DNA from: Arthrobacter agilis
GTDB lineage: Bacteria; Actinomycetota; Actinomycetes; Actinomycetales; Micrococcaceae
Length of the DNA stretch: 64,000 nt
Reading direction: 5' to 3'
NCBI RefSeq assembly: GCF_030816075.1
Contig: NZ_JAUSXO010000001.1
Coordinates: 1,054,001 to 1,118,000 of the forward strand
Positions 35,871 through 45,120 of this stretch are shown piece by piece; the stretch's first letter is position 1, and each line of letters starts with the position of its first letter. The position numbers were made by a program, and so were the translations under genes. A model generated the notes under the pieces. The model was not told the origin of the DNA, did no database searches, and saw only the letters and a program-made list of their open reading frames with translations.

Positions 35871-36635
35871 ATGACCAGTGAACGTACCGTCCTTGTCACG
35901 GGTGGCGCACGAGGGATCGGCCGGGCCATTGCCGAACACCTTGCAGAGCAGGGCTGGATGGTCGTGGCGACCTACAACGCCAGTGCCGACGAGGCGATGG
36001 TTCTGCACCATACCCACGGAGTGGAGGTACGTCGTCTCGACCTGGCCGACAGGGCCGCAGTGCTGGACTTCGCCCGCTCCATCCGTGAGGAGTATGTCCT
36101 CGATGCGCTGGTGAACAATGCGGGGGTTCTGGAGAAGGAACCGATGGCGTCACTCACGCTCGAGGCCTGGGACAGATCCTTCGCCGTGAACGTCACGGCG
36201 CCCCTCATGCTCGCCCGGGAGATCGGCCTCCACATGTCGCCCGGCGGGAGCATCGTCAATATCGCCAGCACCGACGCTTCGACGGGGTCCTTCCGCGGCA
36301 TCGCCTACTCCGCCAGCAAGGCGGCCCTCTTGTCGGTCACCCGCAGTCTGGGGAACGTGTTGGGGCCCCACGGTGTCCGGGTCAACGCCGTCAGCCCGGG
36401 CTGGATCGACTCCGGCACGATGGACGAGCCCTACGAAGCGGCCGGCCTGACCCCACTGGGACGTAACGGGCGTCCCGACGACATCGCCGACGTCGTCGCC
36501 TTCCTGCTCAGCGACTCCGCATCCTTCATCACCGGGGCGAGCCTCGTCGTCGACGGGGGCTACACAGGGGTGGACTACTTCATGAAGAAGGAGAACGACG
36601 CCCTCGACCGCGCCACCCCTAGTCGAAGTGCGTGA
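35871..36635 (+). CDS. Short-chain dehydrogenase/reductase
   Basis: A 254-aa classical SDR: cofactor motif TGGARGIG, NNAG, catalytic Ser in NIASTD and YSASK, then PGWIDSGTMDE and the C-terminal FITGASLVVDGG. Substrate unknown; co-transcription with the monooxygenase suggests successive steps on one compound. GGAGG with 7-nt spacing sets ATG 35871. Its last 17 nt overlap the end of the convergent GAF-ANTAR gene. Confidence 0.9.
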   Translation: MTSERTVLVTGGARGIGRAIAEHLAEQGWMVVATYNASADEAMVLHHTHGVEVRRLDLADRAAVLDFARSIREEYVLDALVNNAGVLEKEPMASLTLEAWDRSFAVNVTAPLMLAREIGLHMSPGGSIVNIASTDASTGSFRGIAYSASKAALLSVTRSLGNVLGPHGVRVNAVSPGWIDSGTMDEPYEAAGLTPLGRNGRPDDIADVVAFLLSDSASFITGASLVVDGGYTGVDYFMKKENDALDRATPSRSA

Positions 36636-37419
36636 CGGGCACGTCGTCCGTGACCGAGGCGACCACCTCGGCGGCCACGTCGCGGAGCCTGACCTGCCGG
36701 CGGCCCGCCGCCGATTTGAGGATGACGATCGCCGCTGTCTGGCTGCACTTGTTCTGCCCCATGACGATCCCGGCGGCGAGATCGGTGGTGGTCCGTGATT
36801 CCAGCGCGGAGGTGAGGTGATCCGCCTTCTCCGAGAGGTGGGCGATCCGCACGGCCAGGCGCAGCGACTTCGACGCCTCGCGGGCGAACACCTCGGCGGC
36901 CCGGACGGCCTCGGGCGTGAAGCCGTCGACGATGTCGGAGTACAGGTTCAGTCCGCAGTTCGCCTCACCCTCGAGCGGGATGGGTACACCCAGGATGGAC
37001 AGCATCCCCTGCCGCGCGACGGCGGCGTGGTACTCCGGCCAGCGCCCGTCGGCCCGCGTGTCGCGGACCTGGACGATCTGCTGGGTCCGGGTGGCCGCCA
37101 GGCAGGGCCCGTCACCGAAGGAGTGCTGGATCCGGTCGAGTGCCAGCGCGGCGGGGCTGCTGCTCGCGAGGGTCTCGGCGTGGCGCGGACGGATGAGGGT
37201 CACTCCGCAGAGCACCACGCGCTCCGGCGTGGAGAGGTAGCCGGCGGCCACCTGGGCCAGATCGTCGAGGAACTGGGTGACGTCCCTGCTGTCCAGCACG
37301 AGGTTCTGGAGGAAGATCGCGGTGTGCGCCGGCGAACCCGGGACCGGGTCCTCCGACCCGGAGTGGGCCGGGGCGGCGGGGGAGTTCCGGAGTGCGAAGG
37401 AGGGGGAGTGGTCGTTCAA
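36619..37419 (-). CDS. GAF and ANTAR domain regulator
   Basis: A 266-aa cytoplasmic regulator: a GAF sensor domain (about residues 40-185) and a C-terminal ANTAR domain (about 200-255; LTSALESRTTTDLAAGIVMGQN, then AIVILKSAAGRRQVRLRDVAAEV). ANTAR proteins bind paired hairpins in nascent mRNA and prevent termination; no such target was identified here. The start is a TTG at 37419 close behind AGGAGC and remains uncertain. Confidence 0.85.
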   Translation of the reverse strand: MNDHSPSFALRNSPAAPAHSGSEDPVPGSPAHTAIFLQNLVLDSRDVTQFLDDLAQVAAGYLSTPERVVLCGVTLIRPRHAETLASSSPAALALDRIQHSFGDGPCLAATRTQQIVQVRDTRADGRWPEYHAAVARQGMLSILGVPIPLEGEANCGLNLYSDIVDGFTPEAVRAAEVFAREASKSLRLAVRIAHLSEKADHLTSALESRTTTDLAAGIVMGQNKCSQTAAIVILKSAAGRRQVRLRDVAAEVVASVTDDVPVTHFD

Positions 37420-37536
37420 GGGCTCCTACCGAGGCGATCTGCTCCACGGGGCGACCTTGCACCCGGGATGCGGCGACCGAGAGACGCGCACCGCCCGCTG
37501 CTGAACGACAGTCCCATGATACGCACGGGCCCCAGA

Positions 37537-38451
37537 TCACCGCGCTGGCGAACGGGGAGGCGCATGAGGTGCGCCGCGCTGCGGGAAGGGGATACGGTCC
37601 AGGTCGGACGCCGCGATCACCCGGGTGGAACCGGCCTCCGCCCGCGCCTGTGCGGCGAGCACCGCGACGTCGTCGTACCGCGACGAGAAGTGCGTGAGCA
37701 CGAGCGTCCCCACGTCGCCGCGGGCGGCCATCGTACCCGCCTGACCCGCCGTGAGGTGCCGGTACCGCTCGGCGAGACCGGCGTCCTCGTCACTGAACGT
37801 CGCCTCCGAGACGAGGAGGTCGGCGCGATCCGCGAGCGCCGATGCGCCGTCGCAGACCGCGGTGTCCATGACGAACGCGAACCGGCGTCCGGCCCGGTGC
37901 TCGCTGACGTCCTCGAGCCGGACGGCCCCGAGGGATCCCTCGCGGTGCAGGCGGCCGACGTCGGGTCCCGAGATGCCCGCGGCGGCGAGCCGCTCGGGCA
38001 GGAAGGTGCGCCCGTCCGGTTCCGTGACGCGGTAGCCGTACGCCTCGATGCGGTGGCGGAGCGGTTCCACCTCGATGTCCGGGGCGATCCCGCCGGCCGC
38101 GCCATGGGGGTGCAGGTGCAGGTCGAGTCCGGGCGTCGCGAGGCCGACCAGGGCGCGCACCACGTCCGCACCGGACACCGGGAAGTGCAGGTGGACGGGG
38201 TGCGCGACGCCGTCGAGCACCATGCGGGACAGCACACCGGGCAGGCCGAAGCAGTGGTCGCCATGGACGTGCGTCAGGCAGATCCGCGTGATCTTCGACG
38301 CCGACACGCCGGCCAGCAGCATCTGCCGCTGGGTGCCCTCGCCGGGGTCGAACAGGATGCCCTCACGTTCCCAGCGGAGGAAGTAGCCGTTGTGGTTGCG
38401 GGTGCGGGTGGGCACCTGCGACGCCGTGCCGAGGATGACGAGCTCACGCAT
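37537..38451 (-). CDS. rnz: Ribonuclease Z
   Basis: A 304-aa metallo-beta-lactamase-fold nuclease that matures tRNA 3' ends. Metal motif LTHVHGDHCFGLPG, then ligands in FVMDTAVCDG, EATF and VLTHFSSRY near the end, plus the exosite-like insertion. Length fits bacterial RNase Z. ATG 38451 (MRELVILGTASQVPT) is the family start; the frame runs 12 codons further. Confidence 0.9.
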   Translation of the reverse strand: MRELVILGTASQVPTRTRNHNGYFLRWEREGILFDPGEGTQRQMLLAGVSASKITRICLTHVHGDHCFGLPGVLSRMVLDGVAHPVHLHFPVSGADVVRALVGLATPGLDLHLHPHGAAGGIAPDIEVEPLRHRIEAYGYRVTEPDGRTFLPERLAAAGISGPDVGRLHREGSLGAVRLEDVSEHRAGRRFAFVMDTAVCDGASALADRADLLVSEATFSDEDAGLAERYRHLTAGQAGTMAARGDVGTLVLTHFSSRYDDVAVLAAQARAEAGSTRVIAASDLDRIPFPQRGAPHAPPRSPAR

Positions 38452-38620
38452 GGCCCCAGTCTTGCACCGGGCGTGCGGATCGGGCATGCATCGCGCCCGC
38501 CTCGTACTGTCCGGGCGGAGGCAGTGGACCGCCCGGCCGGCAGGCGAAACAATGGGGAGCCTCCGCCGACGGCGGCGACGGCGGGGACGGCGGTGACGGC
38601 GCGGTCAGGAGTGTGATCGG

Positions 38621-39487
38621 GTGGAGCGACGAGCACAGCCCTCGGCCCCCGGGCCGATCGAGGCGATGCGGCAGGCGGCCTGGAAGCAGGGCCGCTGGAG
38701 CACGCCGTCGCCGGCCCTGGTCCCGGCTGCCCTGGTGTCCCTCGCGGGCGTCGCCCTGTTCGTGCTGCACCAGCCGCTGATCGGGTACCCGCTCCTCGTG
38801 GTCGCGCTCGCGACGGCGGCGGTCCTCGACAGGGCGCTGTTCCGGGACCTGCTGCTGGTGGCCTTCGGTCTCTCGGTCATGAGCTCCGTGCCCATCACCA
38901 CCGACATCAGCCCTGGGCACATGGCGGTCATGGGCACGGCCATGATCCTCGCCGTCGGGGTGCCCTACGCGGTGTCGCGCTTCGTCTACCGCGATCATGC
39001 CGTCACCTTCCCCGTGCGGACCGGCGCACCCTGGACGCGCGCGGAGAAGTGGTACCTGCCCGCCGTCGTCGGGATCGGGTATGCGCTGCTGCCCGTCTAC
39101 ATGATGCGCACCGGTGTCTATGCGAACTGGCCGGCGGCGTCGGAACCGGCGGAGATCGTCCGCCTGTTCGTCGGCACCAACGGGCTCGGCATCTGGGACG
39201 AGCTCTTCTTCATCTGCACCGTCTTCGCCCTGCTGCGGCGGCACCTGCCCATGGCGCAGGCCAACGTGCTGCAGGCCGTGCTCTTCACGTCCTTCCTGTG
39301 GGAGCTGGGGTTCCAGGCCTGGGCGCCGCTGTTCATCTTCCCCTTCGCGCTCCTGCAGGCGTTCATCTTCACCCGCACGCGCTCGCTGTCCTACATCATC
39401 TGCGTCCATCTCCTGTTCGACTTCGTCCTGTTCCTCGTCCTGATCCACGCGCACAACCGCGCGTGGATCGACATCTTCCTCTACTGA
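38621..39487 (+). CDS. CPBP family intramembrane metalloprotease
   Basis: A 288-aa membrane protein with about seven transmembrane helices. The family sites are visible as WDELFFICTVFALLRRHLP (an acidic pair in the D-E form), FLWELGFQ and HLLFDFVLF (His). Such proteins (CAAX/ABI type) process peptides or confer bacteriocin immunity. GTG at 38621 has AGGAG 9 nt upstream; ATG 38666 is an alternative. Confidence 0.82.
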   Translation: MERRAQPSAPGPIEAMRQAAWKQGRWSTPSPALVPAALVSLAGVALFVLHQPLIGYPLLVVALATAAVLDRALFRDLLLVAFGLSVMSSVPITTDISPGHMAVMGTAMILAVGVPYAVSRFVYRDHAVTFPVRTGAPWTRAEKWYLPAVVGIGYALLPVYMMRTGVYANWPAASEPAEIVRLFVGTNGLGIWDELFFICTVFALLRRHLPMAQANVLQAVLFTSFLWELGFQAWAPLFIFPFALLQAFIFTRTRSLSYIICVHLLFDFVLFLVLIHAHNRAWIDIFLY

Positions 39488-39495
39488 ACGGACTC

Positions 39496-39537
39496 TTGAC
39501 GCTTCTGTGCTATCACGGTTCACTAGTAGGGTAACTA
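39496..39537 (+). promoter_or_regulatory. Promoter and operator of the GntR operon
   Basis: TTGACG (39496-39501), a 17-nt spacer and TTCACT (39519-39524) form a promoter; TAGT-AGGGTA-ACTA (39524-39537) just downstream is an inverted repeat suited to autorepression by the small GntR protein. Confidence 0.45.
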
Positions 39538-39559
39538 ACCAGGCAACCCGGAGGCAGCG

Positions 39560-39928
39560 GTGATCGAGGAAGGCAAGCCACTGTTCGTGCAGATCGCCGA
39601 ACAGGTCGAGGACTCGATCGTCGACGGATCGATCGCCGAGGAGGCGCAGGCGCCGTCGACCAATGAACTCGCCGCCTTCTACCGCATCAATCCGGCCACC
39701 GCGGCGAAGGGGGTGAACATGCTCGTCGACAAGGGAGTGCTCTACAAGCGCCGGGGGATCGGCATGTTCGTCGCGACCGGCGCCCGCGAGCTGCTGCTGA
39801 CGGAGCGTCGGAACGGGTTCGCCCTCCGCTATGTGCAACCGCTCCTCGTCGAGGCGCGCAAGATCGGGCTCGGGCCCGACGACGTCGCCAACCTCATCCG
39901 TGCCGGTGCAGAACCGGCGACTCCGTAA
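39560..39928 (+). CDS. YtrA-type GntR transcriptional regulator
   Basis: A 122-aa GntR protein of the short YtrA class: N-terminal winged helix (PLFVQIAEQVEDSIVDGSI, then PSTNELAAFYRINPATAAKGVNML) and only a small dimerisation tail. YtrA-class regulators usually repress their adjacent ABC transporter, as the context here suggests. GTG start behind GGAGG. First gene of a four-gene operon. Confidence 0.9.
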   Translation: MIEEGKPLFVQIAEQVEDSIVDGSIAEEAQAPSTNELAAFYRINPATAAKGVNMLVDKGVLYKRRGIGMFVATGARELLLTERRNGFALRYVQPLLVEARKIGLGPDDVANLIRAGAEPATP

Positions 39929-39951
39929 GGTCAGTCGAATCGAAGGACACC

Positions 39952-40872
39952 ATGGACTCTGTCATCGAGGTCCGAAACCTCACGAAACGCTACAAGGACG
40001 TGCTCGCCCTCGACGACGTCGGGTTCGACATCCGGAGGGACACCATCTACGGCTTCCTCGGCCGCAACGGCGCCGGCAAGACGACAGCGATGTCGATCCT
40101 CACGGCGCAGAACCTCCCCACGAGCGGACAGGTCCGCGTGTTCGGTGAGGACCCCTACGAGAACGCACGGGTCCTGAGCCGCATGTGCTTCGTGCGCGAG
40201 AGCCAGAAGTACCCTGACGACGCCACACCGCGCCACGCCTTCACCTCCGCACGGCTGTTCTTCCCGCGGTGGGACCAGGACCTCGCCGACGACCTGGTGG
40301 AGGAGTTCCAGGTACCCCTGAAGCGCAGGATCAGGAAGCTCTCGCGCGGGCAGCTCTCGGCCGTCGGCGTGATCATCGGCCTGGCATCCCGCGCGGAGAT
40401 CACCTTCTTCGACGAGCCGTACCTCGGCCTCGACGCCGTCGCGCGCCAGATCTTCTACGACCGGCTGCTGACCGACTACGCCGAGTACCCGCGGACGGTC
40501 CTCCTCTCCAGCCACCTCATCGACGAGGTCTCGAACCTGATCGAGCGCGTCCTCGTGATCGACGCCGGGCGCATCATCATGGACCGGTCCACGGAGGATG
40601 CCCGCGCGCAGGCCACCAACATCGTCGGCGACGCGGCCACGGTCGAGCGCGCGCTGAAGGGCCGGGAGGTCATCCACCGCGAAAGCCTCGGCCGCGTCAC
40701 CTCCGTCACGTTCCTGGGACGGCTCGACGACGGCGAGCGCTCCGACCTCGCCGCGGCAGGACTCGACCTGGCGCCCGTCTCACTGCAGCAGCTCATCGTG
40801 CGCCTCACCCAGCAGAGAACGCCCGGCCCCGACACGTTCGCCGCGGCCGCGCAGGAAGGAAGTCTCCGATGA
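39952..40872 (+). CDS. ABC transporter ATP-binding protein
   Basis: A 306-aa ATPase with Walker A GRNGAGKTT, a signature loop LSRGQ (Arg in place of the first Gly of LSGGQ), Walker B ITFFDEPYLGLD and switch His in LLSSHL. A C-terminal extension of about 80 residues follows the ABC domain. GAAGGA precedes the ATG. It overlaps the permease gene (ATGA) and is 23 nt behind the GntR gene. Confidence 0.92.
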   Translation: MDSVIEVRNLTKRYKDVLALDDVGFDIRRDTIYGFLGRNGAGKTTAMSILTAQNLPTSGQVRVFGEDPYENARVLSRMCFVRESQKYPDDATPRHAFTSARLFFPRWDQDLADDLVEEFQVPLKRRIRKLSRGQLSAVGVIIGLASRAEITFFDEPYLGLDAVARQIFYDRLLTDYAEYPRTVLLSSHLIDEVSNLIERVLVIDAGRIIMDRSTEDARAQATNIVGDAATVERALKGREVIHRESLGRVTSVTFLGRLDDGERSDLAAAGLDLAPVSLQQLIVRLTQQRTPGPDTFAAAAQEGSLR

Positions 40873-41618
40873 CCGCCCTCGATTCCGGGAGCCTGGTACG
40901 CCCGGCGCCCGTCCGCAACCGGACCCTCAACGTGGTGCGCCTGCAGTTCGTGAACAGGCAGACCTTCATCTGGGTGCCGGCCCTCATCCTCGGCGGCGCC
41001 TGGGTCCTGACGATGCTCATCGCCCTGATCGTCCGCGGTGCGGGCGGTGGGCCCGGCATGGACGTCCAGGCGAGCGGGGCCTCGCAGGCACCGCTGTGGT
41101 ATTTCCTCGCCGTCGGTATCCAGGCGATGACGCTGACCTTCCCCTTCTCGCAGGCGATGAGCCTCACGCGCAGGGAGTTCTACATCGGCTCACTCGCCGC
41201 CGCGGCGGTGAGCGGACTCGGGATGTCGCTGGCGTTCGTGCTGCTCGGGCTTCTCGAGCAGGCGACGGACGGGTACGGGGTGAACGGCTACTTCGCCTAC
41301 CTCGGGTGGGTGTGGGAGGCCGGGCCGTTCGCCGCGGGCCTCACGTACTTCGTGTCCACCATGCTGTTCTTCATCATCGGCTTCTGGTTCGCCACGATCT
41401 ACAAGCGGTACGGGACGGCGGTGCTCACCATCGTCATGATCGGCATCGGCCTGGTGCTCGTGGGCCTCGTCGCGCTGGCCACCTGGCAGCAGGCCTGGCC
41501 CGAGGTGTGGCGGTGGATCGTGGACACCGGCTCGCTGGGCCTGGCCCTGTGGGCCGTTGTCCTGGGCGCGGTGCTCGCCGTCGGCTCCTACTTCACCCTG
41601 CGCAGGATGCCCGCCTGA
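40869..41618 (+). CDS. ABC transporter permease
   Basis: A 249-aa membrane protein with six probable helices (from FIWVPALILGGAWVLTMLIAL to LALWAVVLGAVLAVGSYF), partner of the preceding ATPase. The pair resembles YtrA-regulated exporters involved in envelope stress or antibiotic response; the cargo is unknown. It overlaps both neighbours (ATGA upstream, TGATG downstream). Confidence 0.85.
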   Translation: MTALDSGSLVRPAPVRNRTLNVVRLQFVNRQTFIWVPALILGGAWVLTMLIALIVRGAGGGPGMDVQASGASQAPLWYFLAVGIQAMTLTFPFSQAMSLTRREFYIGSLAAAAVSGLGMSLAFVLLGLLEQATDGYGVNGYFAYLGWVWEAGPFAAGLTYFVSTMLFFIIGFWFATIYKRYGTAVLTIVMIGIGLVLVGLVALATWQQAWPEVWRWIVDTGSLGLALWAVVLGAVLAVGSYFTLRRMPA

Positions 41619-42247
41619 TGACCGAGGACGCAGACGGGCCTGCCGGGTTCATCGACGAATCCCTGCAGTACGAGAGCTCATGGGAGCGGGCGGAGGACTT
41701 CGAGCGGCGGTACGGCGGGCACCTCGAGTACTACGGGGCGTCCGTCGGCGCGATCCGCGGCACCATCCGCAACGCCGCCCGCCGATACCCTGGCCTCGAC
41801 CACGACCACGACGACGTCACGGCCCTCGCCTCGGAGCTGTGGTCCCGCCCGGTCTTCGAGCGGCGGCTGGCCGCCGCGGTGCTCCTGCAGTCCTCCGTCC
41901 GGCTCCTGCGCTCCTCGGACCTCACGCGGATCGAGGGCTTCCTCCGGTCGGCGCACCTGCCCGAACTCGTGGACCCGCTCGCCGTCGACGTCGTCGGGCC
42001 GCTGCTCCTCCGCCTGCCGGGACCCGAGGCCGTCCGCGCCCAGGCGGTCCTGCACCGCTGGGCGGCCGCGGACGACCCGTGGCTCCGCCGCGCCGCCGTC
42101 CTCGCGCACCTGCCGGCGTTCCGGGCAGGGGAGGGTGACGACGCCTCGTTCCGCCGGACCGTCCGCCTCGTCTCGGGCGCGCAGCAGGGCAGGGTGTCCG
42201 CCGTGGAGGAGGCCGTGGACCTGGTGCGTGCGAGCGGGGCGGGCTAG
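41618..42247 (+). CDS. AlkD-like DNA alkylation repair / HEAT protein
   Basis: A 209-aa alpha-helical protein with the AlkD pattern: YYGASVGAIRGTIRN early, VDPLAVDVVGPLL, then DDPWLRRAAVLAHL. AlkD removes bulky alkylated bases. Only remote similarity is visible by eye, so a general HEAT-repeat scaffold is possible. It shares one base with the permease stop and ends flush with the convergent glycosyltransferase. Confidence 0.65.
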   Translation: MTEDADGPAGFIDESLQYESSWERAEDFERRYGGHLEYYGASVGAIRGTIRNAARRYPGLDHDHDDVTALASELWSRPVFERRLAAAVLLQSSVRLLRSSDLTRIEGFLRSAHLPELVDPLAVDVVGPLLLRLPGPEAVRAQAVLHRWAAADDPWLRRAAVLAHLPAFRAGEGDDASFRRTVRLVSGAQQGRVSAVEEAVDLVRASGAG

Positions 42248-43009
42248 TCAGCGGACGTCGATGGTCCGGATGAGCCGTCCCCGCAGGGCCGGCACCAGGT
42301 GGTGGATGCCCATCAGGCTGAGCCCGTAGCGCCGCACGCGGCGCATGGAGGTGGCCACCCGGAGCCGTGGGTCGATCAGGACGGCCGCGAAGCCCAGGTG
42401 GTGGACGACCCGCGCGGAGAAGTCGATGTCCTCGTCGCGCGTGTCGATCGCGGTCCGCGCGAAGCCACCGGTCTCGAGGTAGGCCGACGCCCGGACGGCC
42501 ATGTTGTGGCCCGCGACGAACCGGAGGTACGCCGCGTCGAGGCGGCTCACGGCGATCATGATCCGCAGGAGTCTCAGGGCGCCCGGCATGAGGAGGCCGT
42601 CGCCCCAGCGGTAGTGCCTGTCGCGCAGCGGAACACTGGTACCGCCGATCAGTGCGACCTCCGGGCGGCGGGCGAACAGCTCGCGGATGCGCCCGGCCCA
42701 GTCCTCCTCGGGCTCGCTGTCGCCGTCGGTCCGTGCGACGAGAGCGAATCCGTCGTCGATCGCCCGGCGGAAGCCGGTGTCACTCGCCGCGCCGGTGCCC
42801 TTCTCCAGCTCGCTGAGGAGCGTGATGCCGAGGGCCGGACGGGCCGCGGCGAAGCGCCGGACGCGCTGCGCGGTGTCGTCGGTGGACCCGTTGTCCACCA
42901 CGTAGACGTGCAGGCCGTCCCGGTCCCGCTGCCGGTGGAGCGCCTCGAGGGTACGCGCGACACCGGGCTCGTTGAAGACGGGGACGACGACGGCGAGCCG
43001 GTCGGTCAT
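42248..43009 (-). CDS. Family 2 glycosyltransferase
   Basis: A 253-aa GT-A fold enzyme: VVVPVFNEPGVARTLEAL, VDNGSTDDTA, and metal motif RTDGDSEPEEDW; an acceptor-side DEDIDFS provides the catalytic acid. No transmembrane segment is clear. AAGGA precedes the ATG. Acceptor unknown. It lies 11 nt downstream of the zinc peptidase gene. Confidence 0.88.
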   Translation of the reverse strand: MTDRLAVVVPVFNEPGVARTLEALHRQRDRDGLHVYVVDNGSTDDTAQRVRRFAAARPALGITLLSELEKGTGAASDTGFRRAIDDGFALVARTDGDSEPEEDWAGRIRELFARRPEVALIGGTSVPLRDRHYRWGDGLLMPGALRLLRIMIAVSRLDAAYLRFVAGHNMAVRASAYLETGGFARTAIDTRDEDIDFSARVVHHLGFAAVLIDPRLRVATSMRRVRRYGLSLMGIHHLVPALRGRLIRTIDVR

Positions 43010-43020
43010 GGGGAGGTCCT

Positions 43021-43926
43021 TCAGGGGGTGTCGAGGTCGCGTGCGGCGAACGTGTCGCAGGAGGCGAGGTCACCGGTCTCGAAGCCCTGGGAGAACCAGG
43101 CCTGGCGCTGGCTGCTCGAGCCGTGGGTCCAGCCCTCGGGGTTGACCTGTCCCGTCGCCGCCTCCTGGATGCGGTCGTCGCCCACGGAGGAGGCCGCGGA
43201 CAGCGCGTCCTGGAGGTCCGTGTCCGAGAACGGCCGGAGGAACGGCTCGCCGGACTCCGGGTCCGCGACGGAGGTGGCGTGCGCCGCCCACATCCCCGCG
43301 AAACAGTCCGCCTGCAGCTCGACGCGCACGCCGCCGGACTCCGCGCCCTGCGGGTCCTGCTGGGCGGCGCCCAGGGTGCCGATCAGGTTCTGGATGTGGT
43401 GGCCGAACTCGTGGGCCACCACGTACTCCTGCGCCAGCGGTCCGCTGGACGAGCCGAACCGCGTGACGAGCTCGTCGAAGAACTCCGTGTCGTAGTAGGT
43501 CTGCTCGTCGGTGGGGCAGTAGAACGGGCCGACGGCGCTCGTCGCCGTACCGCAGCCGGTATCGGTCTGCCCGGTGAAGAGGACGACGCCCGGCTGCGTG
43601 TAGGCGGTGCCGACCCCGTCGAGGTAGGGGGTCCAGAAGCTGTCGAGGCTCTCCGCGGTACCGAGGATGCGGCAGTCGAGCTGCTCATTGGCCTGGACCC
43701 CGGTGAGGCACTCGTTGATGGCCGGCTCCGCACCGGTGCCCTGCTCCTGCGGGGTCGCGGTCCCCTCCTCGAGCCCCAGCTGGTCCACGACGCCGGGCCC
43801 GAAGATCAGTGCGAGGATCAGGAGGAGCCCGCCGCCCACTCCGCCGCCCACCGCGGCACCCCGGCCGCGTCCACGGCGGTCGCTGACCCGGGACGGGTCG
43901 AATCGGGCGTTGTCGTTGAAACTCAT
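43021..43926 (-). CDS. Neutral zinc metallopeptidase (YpfJ family)
   Basis: A 301-aa membrane-anchored peptidase: one transmembrane helix (about residues 25-45, Gly/Leu-rich), and a zincin domain with HEFGHHIQN and a downstream ELQADCFAG carrying the third ligand. Four Cys in the outer domain suggest disulfides. The ATG at 43926 has little ribosome binding site; a TTATTG box 7-12 nt before it hints at leaderless expression. Confidence 0.88.
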   Translation of the reverse strand: MSFNDNARFDPSRVSDRRGRGRGAAVGGGVGGGLLLILALIFGPGVVDQLGLEEGTATPQEQGTGAEPAINECLTGVQANEQLDCRILGTAESLDSFWTPYLDGVGTAYTQPGVVLFTGQTDTGCGTATSAVGPFYCPTDEQTYYDTEFFDELVTRFGSSSGPLAQEYVVAHEFGHHIQNLIGTLGAAQQDPQGAESGGVRVELQADCFAGMWAAHATSVADPESGEPFLRPFSDTDLQDALSAASSVGDDRIQEAATGQVNPEGWTHGSSSQRQAWFSQGFETGDLASCDTFAARDLDTP

Positions 43927-44017
43927 GACCCAACAATAAGCCGACTTAGCGTTTCCGCGGGACACAACCCGCCGGGCACACGCTCCGCCGGCGGGCGCAG
44001 GGCCACCGTCCGTCCGG

Positions 44018-44878
44018 TCAGGCGCGCCAGTGCGCCGGCGGCTCGATCCGCTCGGGGAGACGCGTCCGCCGGTCGCCCGAGGCGGCTGCGACCTGCATGG
44101 GGGTGAGGAACAGGGCGTGCGAGAGGTCCGCACCGTGCAGCCGGGCGTCCCGCAGGTCGGCGCCGAGCAGGTCCACCCAGCGCAGGTCCGCGCCCGTGAG
44201 GTCGGCGGCGATGAGGTAGGCGCCCCGGAGGTTCGCCCCCTGCAGCGCCCGGCCCGCGAGGTCGGCGCCGAGGAGGTCCGCGCCCGGGACGAGCCGCCGC
44301 GGCACGCCCCTGCCGCCGGCGGCCGTCCGGACGGCGACGCTCACGTCCTTCAGCGCCGTGCCGACCCGCCCGCGGAGCTCCTCCAGGTCGACACCATCGA
44401 GCTGCGCCGGTTCCAGCCGGGTCAGCGCGACCGTCTCCTCGACCAGGGAGGCGACGGCGGCGGCTGCTGCGTCAGGGACGGCGGGCGAGGACAGGCCGAG
44501 CCGCTGGGCCTCGTCGAGGTACCAGAGCACCTCGTGGAGCTGCCGCACGATCGGGAAGGCCGCGAACATCGATGCCCGCACCTCCGGGTGCGCCGTCCAG
44601 CTCCGTCCGCCGAACAGGTCCTGGGCCACGTGCTGGCCGGCGCCGAAACAGTCGAAGGCGGTGCAGCCCCTGTAACCCTCGCTTCGCAGCCGGGCGTGGA
44701 TGGTGCAGGAGAAGTCCGCCGCGAGGTTGTGGCATGCCGTCCCGGCGGGCTTGTCGTGGCCGAAGTCCGACGACCGCTCGAAGCCCAGCGCCGAGCAGCA
44801 GAGGGCGAAGCAGTTCCCGCAGTCCGCGGTCAGTGCGACGTCCGGGTGACCGGAGAGGTGCAGCGGGACGGCGGGCAT
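44018..44878 (-). CDS. Pentapeptide-repeat protein with Cys-rich N-terminus
   Basis: A 286-aa protein. The first 80 residues carry eight Cys in a CxxC...CC...C arrangement (DCGNCFALCCSALGF, FSCTIH, CTAFDC), possibly a metal site. The C-terminal third has 9-10 pentapeptide repeats (GADLAGRALQGANLRGAYL), forming a right-handed beta-helix. AGGAGG precedes ATG 44878. The combination is found in a family of unknown function in actinobacteria. Confidence 0.85.
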   Translation of the reverse strand: MPAVPLHLSGHPDVALTADCGNCFALCCSALGFERSSDFGHDKPAGTACHNLAADFSCTIHARLRSEGYRGCTAFDCFGAGQHVAQDLFGGRSWTAHPEVRASMFAAFPIVRQLHEVLWYLDEAQRLGLSSPAVPDAAAAAVASLVEETVALTRLEPAQLDGVDLEELRGRVGTALKDVSVAVRTAAGGRGVPRRLVPGADLLGADLAGRALQGANLRGAYLIAADLTGADLRWVDLLGADLRDARLHGADLSHALFLTPMQVAAASGDRRTRLPERIEPPAHWRA

Positions 44879-45120
44879 GGGCGCTCCTCCTGGGCAGGGA
44901 CGGTGGGTCGGGTGAGCCGATGCCGGCGGAGCGTGGCCGCGGACGATGGACGGGACCACCCCGGGGATTCTCGCACCGATCCCCACGCCCGCCAAGTGGA
45001 ACTTCGCCGCGCCGGGTCGGGTTGTCAGGCCGGATACGTGCTGTAACGGTGGGTCTCGGGCGGCACCGCGGCCACCCGCTGGACCGGCGAGACGCCGTCC
45101 CGGATCTGAAGGAGCAACGG

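Noticed and set aside
38556-38605. Imperfect GGCGAC/GGCGGTGAC repeats upstream of the CPBP gene
   Set aside because: Simple GC-rich low complexity, no operator or coding role visible.
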